Shown here: positions 1 to 10,900 of the stretch, piece after piece | How the letters are laid out: each line of letters starts with the position of its first letter | Numbering within the stretch: the first letter of the stretch is position 1 | From: Erpobdella octoculata | Taxonomy: Eukaryota > Annelida > Clitellata > Hirudinida > Erpobdellidae | Direction of reading: 5' to 3' | Assembly (NCBI GenBank): GCA_963978895.1 | Contig: OZ022244.1 | Span: forward strand, 25,744,192-25,808,191 | Length of the DNA stretch: 64,000 nucleotides | Translations under genes and position numbers: made by a program | The notes under the pieces: generated by a model | Seen by the model: the letters and a program-made list of their open reading frames with translations, nothing else | Database searches by the model: none | What the model was told of the DNA's origin: nothing

Positions 1-40
1 ATACACATACACATACACATACACATACATATACATATAC
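1..40. repeat. (ACATAC)n microsatellite, left edge
   Basis: Short run of ACATAC/ATACAT repeats that opens the window and directly abuts the first 357-bp satellite unit. A related (TATACA)n tract closes the same array at 4,342, so the satellite block is bracketed by similar microsatellites. Confidence 0.9.
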
Positions 41-3000
41 ATTATAAGGAAACATAGCGTTGATATGTTTTTACGAGCCACATATATCAGAAACTTGGAT
101 GGCGTACAATCCACCACGAAATAACACACAAATATAAATGTCTCAACTTCAGACTCGAACCCACGACTGTCGGATCGGCAACACCGCCTCGCATCATGCC
201 AACTACCTTACCATCTGCGCCACTTCCACCGCCAAAAAACAGTGGTTGTTAAGCGCTTTTGTTGGGGTATGTTGAACACAACACTCGACTATGAATGGGT
301 ACGAATCAATGCTCGATAGTATTATAAGTTGTACGGCGTACAATCCGTCACTAGCTAATTTAATAGCTATCGAGATATATATGTTTTTAAGATATATATT
401 ATAAGGAAACATAGCGTTGATATGTTTTTACGAGCCACATATATCAGAAACTTGGATGGCGTACAATCCACCACGAAATAACACACAAATATAAATGTCT
501 CAACTTCAGACTCGAACCCACGACTGTCGGATCGGCAACACCGCCTCGCATCATGCCAACTACCTTACCATCTGCGCCACTTCCACCGCCAAAAAACAGT
601 GGTTGTTAAGCGCTTTTGTTGGGGTATGTTGAACACAACACTCGACTATGAATGGGTACGAATCAATGCTCGATAGTATTATAAGTTGTACGGCGTACAA
701 TCCGTCACTAGCTAATTTAATAGCTATCGAGATATATATGTTTTTAAGATATATATTATAAGGAAACATAGCGTTGATATGTTTTTACGAGCCACATATA
801 TCAGAAACTTGGATGGCGTACAATCCACCACGAAATAACACACAAATATAAATGTCTCAACTTCAGACTCGAACCCACGACTGTCGGATCGGCAACACCG
901 CCTCGCATCATGCCAACTACCTTACCATCTGCGCCACTTCCACCGCCAAAAAACAGTGGTTGTTAAGCGCTTTTGTTGGGGTATGTTGAACACAACACTC
1001 GACTATGAATGGGTACGAATCAATGCTCGATAGTATTATAAGTTGTACGGCGTACAATCCGTCACTAGCTAATTTAATAGCTATCGAGATATATATGTTT
1101 TTAAGATATATATTATAAGGAAACATAGCGTTGATATGTTTTTACGAGCCACATATATCAGAAACTTGGATGGCGTACAATCCACCACGAAATAACACAC
1201 AAATATAAATGTCTCAACTTCAGACTCGAACCCACGACTGTCGGATCGGCAACACCGCCTCGCATCATGCCAACTACCTTACCATCTGCGCCACTTCCAC
1301 CGCCAAAAAACAGTGGTTGTTAAGCGCTTTTGTTGGGGTATGTTGAACACAACACTCGACTATGAATGGGTACGAATCAATGCTCGATAGTATTATAAGT
1401 TGTACGGCGTACAATCCGTCACTAGCTAATTTAATAGCTATCGAGATATATATGTTTTTAAGATATATATTATAAGGAAACATAGCGTTGATATGTTTTT
1501 ACGAGCCACATATATCAGAAACTTGGATGGCGTACAATCCACCACGAAATAACACACAAATATAAATGTCTCAACTTCAGACTCGAACCCACGACTGTCG
1601 GATCGGCAACACCGCCTCGCATCATGCCAACTACCTTACCATCTGCGCCACTTCCACCGCCAAAAAACAGTGGTTGTTAAGCGCTTTTGTTGGGGTATGT
1701 TGAACACAACACTCGACTATGAATGGGTACGAATCAATGCTCGATAGTATTATAAGTTGTACGGCGTACAATCCGTCACTAGCTAATTTAATAGCTATCG
1801 AGATATATATGTTTTTAAGATATATATTATAAGGAAACATAGCGTTGATATGTTTTTACGAGCCACATATATCAGAAACTTGGATGGCGTACAATCCACC
1901 ACGAAATAACACACAAATATAAATGTCTCAACTTCAGACTCGAACCCACGACTGTCGGATCGGCAACACCGCCTCGCATCATGCCAACTACCTTACCATC
2001 TGCGCCACTTCCACCGCCAAAAAACAGTGGTTGTTAAGCGCTTTTGTTGGGGTATGTTGAACACAACACTCGACTATGAATGGGTACGAATCAATGCTCG
2101 ATAGTATTATAAGTTGTACGGCGTACAATCCGTCACTAGCTAATTTAATAGCTATCGAGATATATATGTTTTTAAGATATATATTATAAGGAAACATAGC
2201 GTTGATATGTTTTTACGAGCCACATATATCAGAAACTTGGATGGCGTACAATCCACCACGAAATAACACACAAATATAAATGTCTCAACTTCAGACTCGA
2301 ACCCACGACTGTCGGATCGGCAACACCGCCTCGCATCATGCCAACTACCTTACCATCTGCGCCACTTCCACCGCCAAAAAACAGTGGTTGTTAAGCGCTT
2401 TTGTTGGGGTATGTTGAACACAACACTCGACTATGAATGGGTACGAATCAATGCTCGATAGTATTATAAGTTGTACGGCGTACAATCCGTCACTAGCTAA
2501 TTTAATAGCTATCGAGATATATATGTTTTTAAGATATATATTATAAGGAAACATAGCGTTGATATGTTTTTACGAGCCACATATATCAGAAACTTGGATG
2601 GCGTACAATCCACCACGAAATAACACACAAATATAAATGTCTCAACTTCAGACTCGAACCCACGACTGTCGGATCGGCAACACCGCCTCGCATCATGCCA
2701 ACTACCTTACCATCTGCGCCACTTCCACCGCCAAAAAACAGTGGTTGTTAAGCGCTTTTGTTGGGGTATGTTGAACACAACACTCGACTATGAATGGGTA
2801 CGAATCAATGCTCGATAGTATTATAAGTTGTACGGCGTACAATCCGTCACTAGCTAATTTAATAGCTATCGAGATATATATGTTTTTAAGATATATATTA
2901 TAAGGAAACATAGCGTTGATATGTTTTTACGAGCCACATATATCAGAAACTTGGATGGCGTACAATCCACCACGAAATAACACACAAATATAAATGTCTC

Positions 3001-3880
3001 AACTTCAGACTCGAACCCACGACTGTCGGATCGGCAACACCGCCTCGCATCATGCCAACTACCTTACCATCTGCGCCACTTCCACCGCCAAAAAACAGTG
3101 GTTGTTAAGCGCTTTTGTTGGGGTATGTTGAACACAACACTCGACTATGAATGGGTACGAATCAATGCTCGATAGTATTATAAGTTGTACGGCGTACAAT
3201 CCGTCACTAGCTAATTTAATAGCTATCGAGATATATATGTTTTTAAGATATATATTATAAGGAAACATAGCGTTGATATGTTTTTACGAGCCACATATAT
3301 CAGAAACTTGGATGGCGTACAATCCACCACGAAATAACACACAAATATAAATGTCTCAACTTCAGACTCGAACCCACGACTGTCGGATCGGCAACACCGC
3401 CTCGCATCATGCCAACTACCTTACCATCTGCGCCACTTCCACCGCCAAAAAACAGTGGTTGTTAAGCGCTTTTGTTGGGGTATGTTGAACACAACACTCG
3501 ACTATGAATGGGTACGAATCAATGCTCGATAGTATTATAAGTTGTACGGCGTACAATCCGTCACTAGCTAATTTAATAGCTATCGAGATATATATGTTTT
3601 TAAGATATATATTATAAGGAAACATAGCGTTGATATGTTTTTACGAGCCACATATATCAGAAACTTGGATGGCGTACAATCCACCACGAAATAACACACA
3701 AATATAAATGTCTCAACTTCAGACTCGAACCCACGACTGTCGGATCGGCAACACCGCCTCGCATCATGCCAACTACCTTACCATCTGCGCCACTTCCACC
3801 GCCAAAAAACAGTGGTTGTTAAGCGCTTTTGTTGGGGTATGTTGAACACAACACTCGACTATGAATGGGTACGAATCAAC
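41..3880 (-). repeat. Tandem array of 357-bp units with tRNA-like modules
   Basis: Ten full units and an eleventh partial one follow head to tail with a constant 357-base period (starts at 41, 398, 755 and so on to 3,611). They look identical to one another: the same 69-codon frame recurs at every step without change. On the minus strand each unit holds a tRNA-like stretch with an A box (complement of 211-222 in unit 1) and a B box (complement of 152-161). Each unit also carries GGCGTACAATCC twice, once inside the near-palindrome TTGTACGGCGTACAA. This is best read as a satellite formed by amplifying a tRNA-derived SINE. The repeated 69-codon frame is not a gene. Confidence 0.92.
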
Positions 3881-4341
3881 CACTGTTTTTTGGCGGTGGA
3901 AGTGGCGCAGATGGTAAGGTAGTTGGCATGATGCGAGGCGGTGTTGCCGATCCGACAGTCGTGGGTTCGAGTCTGAAGTTGAGACATTTATATTTGTGTG
4001 TTATTTCGTGGTGGATTGTACGCCATCCAAGTTTCTGATATATGTGGCTCGTAAAAACATATCAACGCTATGTTTCCTTATAATATATATCTTAAAAACA
4101 TATATATCTCGATAGCTATTAAATTAGCTAGTGACGGATTGTACGCCGTACAACTTATAATACTATCGAGCATTGATTCGTACCCATTCATAGTCGAGTG
4201 TTGTGTTCAACATACCCCAACAAAAGCGCTTAACAACCACTGTTTTTTGGCGGTGGAAGTGGCGCAGATGGTAAGGTAGTTGGCATGATGCGAGGCGGTG
4301 TTGCCGATCCGACAGTCGTGGGTTCGAGTCTGAAGTTGAGA
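3881..4341 (+). repeat. Inverted satellite units (head-to-head switch)
   Basis: At about 3,880 the array flips orientation: the minus-strand unit stops inside its body and the same sequence resumes on the plus strand. One full unit (about 3,879-4,235) is followed by a partial one ending just past the B box, where the (TATACA)n tract begins. The junction shares about three bases (CAA), compatible with a microhomology-mediated inversion or fold-back. Ending soon after the tRNA-like module, with a simple-repeat tail, is what a SINE copy would look like. Confidence 0.88.
3903..3973 (+). promoter_or_regulatory. tRNA-like Pol III A and B boxes (example copy)
   Basis: The A box TGGCGCAGATGG lies at 3,903-3,914 and the B box GGTTCGAGTC at 3,964-3,973, with 49 bases between them, a spacing usual for tRNA-type internal promoters. 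The same pair recurs at 4,260-4,271 and 4,321-4,330 on the plus strand, and on the minus strand in each of the eleven array copies. I did not fold a convincing cloverleaf, so this is called a tRNA-derived promoter module and not a tRNA gene. Confidence 0.7.
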
Positions 4342-4841
<500 letters not shown>

Positions 4842-4852
4842 TTTATATATAG

Positions 4853-4897
<45 letters not shown>

Positions 4898-4953
4898 TAT
4901 ACTATATATAAACACTACATATACATATATATATGTATATATATATATATACA
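4842..4953. repeat. TA-rich microsatellite
   Basis: Impure (TA)n/(TATACA)n sequence between the Helitron fragment and the retrotransposon. The first residues of the long frame that follows are just this repeat read through. Confidence 0.9.
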
Positions 4954-7383
4954 TGGTACGAAGAAGTTGATGTGGGTGGCAGAGTAGCCACAGCTGGTCA
5001 TGTGATGGACGAGCGCCCAGGGGATATCAGATTTCAGTCATGTCTCGAAGAAAACGATCTAACACAAGTAGTGACTTTTTGTACTTACCGACATTCACGA
5101 GATGTTGCACCAAAAAGCACACTTGATCTTATTATCACCAACAAACCAGATCAATTCATGGAGCTTACAAAAGGCGATTCACTAGGCTATACGCCAATGG
5201 GTCAATCACATTGTTTAATAATGGGAAGAATAAGTGTAGCTGGCTGCCCGACAATCGAAAGGCACAACAAACCCCGATGTATATGGAGTAGAGCCAACTT
5301 TACGGCTTTCTCACACTTTATCAGCTCACAAGACTGGATAACCCTCTTCTTACATCGCTCAGTTAACGAGTGCTACACCACCTTGGTTAAAATTTACGAT
5401 GATGCAGTAAAAAGATTTATCCCAACAACAACAGTGCCTTTTAAGAAAAAGTCAGAGGCATGGGTCACTCCAGAAGTGTTAGCGGCGGTTCAACTGAAGA
5501 GACAACTTTGGTCAAAATACCTAGCAGCCGGGCGTCACACACATGTCCAGCTTAAGCTAGCTCATAAAAAAGCTAGTAAAAACGTGGCAAAAGTAGTTAG
5601 ACTTTCTATGCTTCACTACGAAGAAAATCTCGCTTATTCACCAAATCTACTTCATACTCACATTCGAAATAAACATGAAACTCAAGAGAAGATAAAGGCA
5701 ATTGAAACGGCTGACGTTGACACATCGGTCGACCAAGAAGTAATATGCAAGACGCTAAACGAATACTTCCAATCTGTTTTTGTTACCGAATCAGGCAATC
5801 AACTGCCTTTTTTTGAACAGAGAACAGATTCCGAATGCAATATTGACGAGAGCGTTTTCACATTTGAAAAGGTTGAAAAAAGACTATCAGAACTCTTGGC
5901 GAACAAGGCTATGGGAGTTGATGGATTTCATCCTCGTATATTAAAAAACAGCGCAGCTGCTTTTGCAATTCCTATCACTCTCATCTTTAGAATGTCTATC
6001 ACCACAGGCATGGTACCAGATCTATGGAAACTAGCTAATGTTACGCCCATTTTTAAAAAAGGTAGCAAAATAAAGGCAGGAAACTATAGGCCAGTATCAT
6101 TAACTTCCGTACTTTGCAAAGTATGCGAAAAGTTTATTCACGAGCAAATCACGTCTTTCTGCACTATAAATAACCTAATAACTAAAAGTCAACACGGATT
6201 TGTAAGAAAAAAAGGATGCGTAAGCAACTTACTGGAAGCCCGCGACATTCTGACAGAAAGTGTTCATCTTGGTGTTTCTGTGGATGTTGTCTACACAGAT
6301 TTTGCGAAAGCTTTTGACAAAGTCCCACATCGGTGTTTATTGCACAAACTGAGAGCGTACGGTATACAGGGCTCTCTTCACAAATGGATTGAATCTTGGT
6401 TAACCAATCGTCAGCAGAGAGTTCAGATCGACAGTTGTACTTCAGGATGGAAAAAGGTTACGAGTGGGGTACCGCAAGGCTCTGTACTTGGGCCTCTATT
6501 GTTTTTGCTCTATATAAATGACCTCCCTGACAAATTATCTCAACACATCAAGCTTTTTGCAGATGATAGTAAAATCATTGGGATTATCAAATCCGTGGAA
6601 GACTGTATCAGACTCCAAAACGATATAGATGAGGCAGTCCAGTGGTCACACAAATGGTTGATGCCATTCAACATTGACAAATGCAAAGTTATGCACGTTG
6701 GACGAACCAATCAGAAATCAAAATTTATTTATTCTATGTTAGACCCAGATGGAAATAGAAAGAATTTAGAAGTAACGACAGTCGAACGAGATCTTGGTGT
6801 TCTAGTATCGGATGATCTCAAAGCAAGGTCTCAAGTGAATGCAGCGGCTGCCTTGGCTAATAGAACTCTTGGTAGACTCAAAAAATTATTCCGAAGTCGT
6901 AGTCTCCATCTTTGGAAAACATTATACCAGGCCTACATTCGACCACACCTCGAATATGCAGTTCAAGTTTGGTCTCCTCATCTAAGCCGGGACATTGATA
7001 CTCTCGAAAAGGTCCAGCACAAAGTTACAAAAATAATTACAACAATCAAACATTTACCATACTTAGAAAGACTACAGAAGCTTGGAATTACCACGCTTGA
7101 AGAACGTAGGGTTAGAGGCGATTTGATCCAACAATACAAAATACTGGCTCATATTGATGAAGTGAATTTTTTTGTATTGCAAAAACATCCCACATGGCAA
7201 ACTAACAGATCCTATTGTTTGAGAGGTCACAACTGCCTTCTTTTACCACAAAGAATTAAAGGATGTGAAGAGCGAAAACACTTTTTCACAAATCGAGTAG
7301 CTTTCAGCTGGAACTCCTTGACGCAGGAAGCAGTGGACGCATGTTCGGTGAATGCCTTCAAAGATCAACTCGCTCTACTTTGA
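4954..7383 (+). CDS. LINE ORF2: endonuclease remnant and reverse transcriptase
   Basis: One uninterrupted frame of about 810 codons (the formal ATG at 4,933 lies in the microsatellite and is not meaningful). It encodes the C-terminal part of an APE-type endonuclease ([11 protein letters not shown] near residues 62-72, numbering from 4,933), then a linker and a full reverse-transcriptase domain: [42 protein letters not shown] and the catalytic FADD at about 542-545. A C-terminal thumb-like region follows. Reverse transcriptase copies element RNA at a nicked target. The usual SDH endonuclease motif reads SH, with the Asp missing, and the N-terminal half of that domain is absent, so this copy should not be mobile by itself. 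The lack of stop codons suggests recent insertion. Confidence 0.85.
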   Translation, partial: WYEEVDVGGRVATAGHVMDERPGDIRFQSCLEENDLTQVVTFCTYRHSRDVAPKSTLDLIITNKPDQFMELTKGDSLGYTPMGQSHCLIMGRISVAGCPTIERHNKPRCIWSRANFTAFSHFISSQDWITLFLHRSVNECYTTLVKIYDDAVKRFIPTTTVPFKKKSEAWVTPEVLAAVQLKRQLWSKYLAAGRHTHVQLKLAHKKASKNVAKVVRLSMLHYEENLAYSPNLLHTHIRNKHETQEKIKAIETADVDTSVDQEVICKTLNEYFQSVFVTESGNQLPFFEQRTDSECNIDESVFTFEKVEKRLSELLANKAMGVDGFHPRILKNSAAAFAIPITLIFRMSITTGMVPDLWKLANVTPIFKKGSKIKAGNYRPVSLTSVLCKVCEKFIHEQITSFCTINNLITKSQHGFVRKKGCVSNLLEARDILTESVHLGVSVDVVYTDFAKAFDKVPHRCLLHKLRAYGIQGSLHKWIESWLTNRQQRVQIDSCTSGWKKVTSGVPQGSVLGPLLFLLYINDLPDKLSQHIKLFADDSKIIGIIKSVEDCIRLQNDIDEAVQWSHKWLMPFNIDKCKVMHVGRTNQKSKFIYSMLDPDGNRKNLEVTTVERDLGVLVSDDLKARSQVNAAAALANRTLGRLKKLFRSRSLHLWKTLYQAYIRPHLEYAVQVWSPHLSRDIDTLEKVQHKVTKIITTIKHLPYLERLQKLGITTLEERRVRGDLIQQYKILAHIDEVNFFVLQKHPTWQTNRSYCLRGHNCLLLPQRIKGCEERKHFFTNRVAFSWNSLTQEAVDACSVNAFKDQLALL

Positions 7384-7551
7384 TTGCAGTATAACTCGTC
7401 AGCACAGAGGGGCCTGATGCAGCACCTCTTCATCAATCATACATGCTATTATAATGACTATTTAATTATTATTGTTTTTTTTTTGTTCTGTCTTATTTGT
7501 GATTTTGAATGTATGTATTGATAACTGAATAAACAAACTCAAACTCAAACT
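4954..7551 (+). mobile_element. 5'-truncated non-LTR retrotransposon (CR1/Jockey-like LINE)
   Basis: The element starts abruptly inside its endonuclease domain, as expected for 5' truncation during target-primed insertion. It ends with a short 3' UTR and a tail of repeated AAACTC units near 7,535-7,551. Microsatellites flank both sides, so no target duplication can be defined. The coding part is described separately. Assignment to the CR1/Jockey group rests on the APE-type endonuclease remnant, the FADD form of the polymerase motif and the simple-repeat tail. I cannot fix the clade further. Confidence 0.85.
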
Positions 7552-7805
<254 letters not shown>

Positions 7806-7913
7806 AATTGTTCATCTGTTCCTTTTCCTAGTCAGCAACGTCAGCAAAATTTTCAACTGAAGTTGCTAACATTCAAAGTTGATCTAATTCTATCATCTTT
7901 ATAAAAGGCAAAA

Positions 7914-10900
7914 ATGATGAAATCAATTAATGTCGTTTATGGGGAAGCTCAAAAGATGGTTTTCGGTATACTTAGTCCTGAAGAAATCCGTCGTCAATCT
8001 GTTACAGGTGAAGAGGGTATAAATATACCAAAAGCCTGTGGCAATGATAAAAAAGCTCTTCAAGGAGGACTCATGGATCCAAGACAGGGTCCGATGACTT
8101 CTGCAGATACTTGTTTAACTTGTGGTTGTAATTATGTAGAATGTGTCGGGCATTTTGGACACATCGAACTTGAGTCGCCCGTTTTCAATGTTGTGTTTTT
8201 GAAAAAAATTATCAAAGTTTTGAACTGTGTTTGCTATTATTGCTCTGAATTGCGAGCAGATATGGGCGAACCAGAAGTACAAGAAATTATCAAACACAGC
8301 CAAAAGGATATGGAAAAAAGACACCAAGACATGTCCAAGCTCTGTCAAAAAGTCATATTCTGCAGGGATTCTAAGGTTGACGAAGAACTTATTGATGAAG
8401 ATGTAGTGACAACAGCACAGCAGTTTAAAAAAATCGGTTGTGGTCGAGCAATTCCAAAAATAAAATCCAAAGGCTTAGAACTGATTGCAGTATGGCCCAA
8501 AGACGAAGTAGACGAAGAAACAAAAGAAAAGCAAGTTTCTTTATCTCCTCGAAAAGTTTTAGAAATTTTTAAATGTTTGACTGACGAAACGATCACTGCT
8601 CTGGGATTTAGTCCAAAAGAATCAAGGCCTGAGTGGATGATAATGCAAGTGTTACCAGTCATTCCTCCTTGTTCAAGACCTTGCATAACACAAGGTGATG
8701 GATCTATTTGCCAAGACGACTTGACTCACAAACTGGCAGACATTGTCAAAACTAACAATTACTTAAAGGAGAACAGGCCGAAAGGAGTTCCAAATAACAT
8801 CCTTGAAGATGTCTTTAAATGTCTGCAATACCACATTGCTACTATGGTTAACAACGACATTCAAGGAGTTCCTCAAGCGACTCATAAATCAGGTAGACCC
8901 CTAAAAAGCATCACAAGTCGAATGAAAGGCAAAGAGGGAAGAGTCAGAGGTAATCTTATGGGTAAAAGAGTTGATCACTCAGCAAGAACAGTCATTACTC
9001 CCGACCCGACTTTGAACATTGATGAGGTAGGTGTGCCCCAAATAATAGCTCAGAGCATGACATATCCTGAAATTGTTTCCTCCTATAACATCAACGAACT
9101 TAAAGAATTGGTTTCTAGAGGTCCTGATCGTTATCCTGGAGCTAATTACATTATAAGAGAAAATGGCGACAGAATTAGTCTGAAAAAATGCCGTAAACCT
9201 GTAATAACTGTTGGTTGTACCGTCGAGAGACACATGAAAGACGGTGATATTGTAGTCTTCAATCGTCAGCCAACCTTGCACAAAATGTCTATGATGTGTC
9301 ATAAAGTGAGGGTTTTGCCAGGTTCAACTTTTCGCCTAAATCTTAGCGTTACCACACCTTACAATGCAGATTTTGACGGTGACGAAATGAACCTTCATTT
9401 TCCTCAATCCCTTGCCGTTGCAGCTGAAGTTAAAGAGTTGGCTACTGTGTCTAAAATGATTGTTACACCTCAGTCCAATAAGCCCGTTATGGGGATTGTA
9501 CAAGACTCTCTAACTGCTGCTTACAAAATGTCAAAACGTGACGTGTTTATTGGAAAAGAACAAATGATGGATCTGCTCAACTTTGTTCCCGATTGGGACG
9601 GCTTCATGCCTCAACCAGCAATTTTAAAACCAAAACCTTTGTGGACTGGCAAACAGATGCTCTCTCTTTTAATACCGGGAAAAATTAACTGCACGATGAA
9701 TCACAGTGCACATCCAGACGACGAAGACAGCGGTCCAAACAAATGGTGCTCTCCGGGAGACACCAAGGTCCTAGTTCAAAACAGTCAACTCCTCTGTGGC
9801 ACGCTCTGCAAAAAATCTCTTGGAACTAACTGTGGTTCTATTCTGCATGTAGTATTTTTAGAACTAGGTAGCGAATTAGCAGCCAGTCTTTATGGATCGA
9901 TTCAGCAGATGGTCAATAAGTGGCTTCGCACTGCGGGACACTCCATTGGCATCGATGACATTGAACCTACAGCAACTTCTAGATCAGAAAGCAAAAAGAT
10001 TATTGCTGAAAAAAAGAGAGACGTGAACAAAATCATCGAAGACACTAAAAATGGAAAACTCAAATTATTGCCCGGAAACACCATAATGCAAACATTTGAG
10101 TGCCAGGTTAACAGTGCTCTGAATGACGCAAGAGATCGAACTGGCACGCTGACAGAAAAAGCTCTGTCTCAATCAAACAGCTTTAAAGCCATGGTAGTTT
10201 CCGGGTCCAAAGGAAATAAAATTAATTTGTCACAAGTGGTTGCCTGCGTCGGACAACAAAACGTCGAAGGCAAAAGAATTGCCTACGGCTTTACAAATAG
10301 GACGCTTCCACACTTTCTGATTGATGATCACGGCCCGGAAGCAAGAGGTTTCGTTGAAAACTCTTACAACAGCGGATTGACTCCGACCGAGGTTTTCTTT
10401 CACGCCATGGGCGGCAGAGAAGGCTTGATTGACACGGCAATCAAAACATCGGACACGGGTTACATACAGCGTCTTTTAGTGAAAAGCATGGAGAGCGTCA
10501 TGGTCAAATACGACGGCACAGTTCGCGATCAAACAAACAGGTTGATACAAATGACGTACGGAGAAGATGGCCTTGCTGGAGAGTCTGTCGAGTTTCAGAA
10601 ACTTCCAAACCTCAAGTCCTCCGATAGCGAATTTGAAAAATATTTTAAGATGGATTATAACGACACAAACAGACTAATGCAAAATTTAGAAGAGGGTGTT
10701 GTTAAATCGCTGCTTAGCAACGTTTGTGTCCCAGAAAAGCTCGAAGAAGAATTCAAGCTGTTATTGGAAGACCGCGCGACTCTTAGAAATCTATTTCCAT
10801 CAGAAAACAGAATCGTACTTCCGTGTAATCTAGAAAGATTAATATGGAATGCCCAAAGGAAGTTTAAAGTTGATCCCAGGAAGAAGGCCAACCTTTCTCC

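Noticed and set aside
203..3625. Ten identical 69-codon minus-strand frames
   Set aside because: They are one frame repeated by the 357-bp satellite and run across the tRNA-like module. No protein family is evident, and the plus-strand copy exists only because of the inversion.
3893..3990. A functional tRNA gene
   Set aside because: The A and B boxes are good, but I could not pair a proper acceptor stem and anticodon arm. It is better called a tRNA-derived module.
7897..7907. TATAAAAGG as TATA box of the RPB1-like gene
   Set aside because: It lies about 10 bases before the start codon, too close for a transcription start downstream of it to include the ATG.
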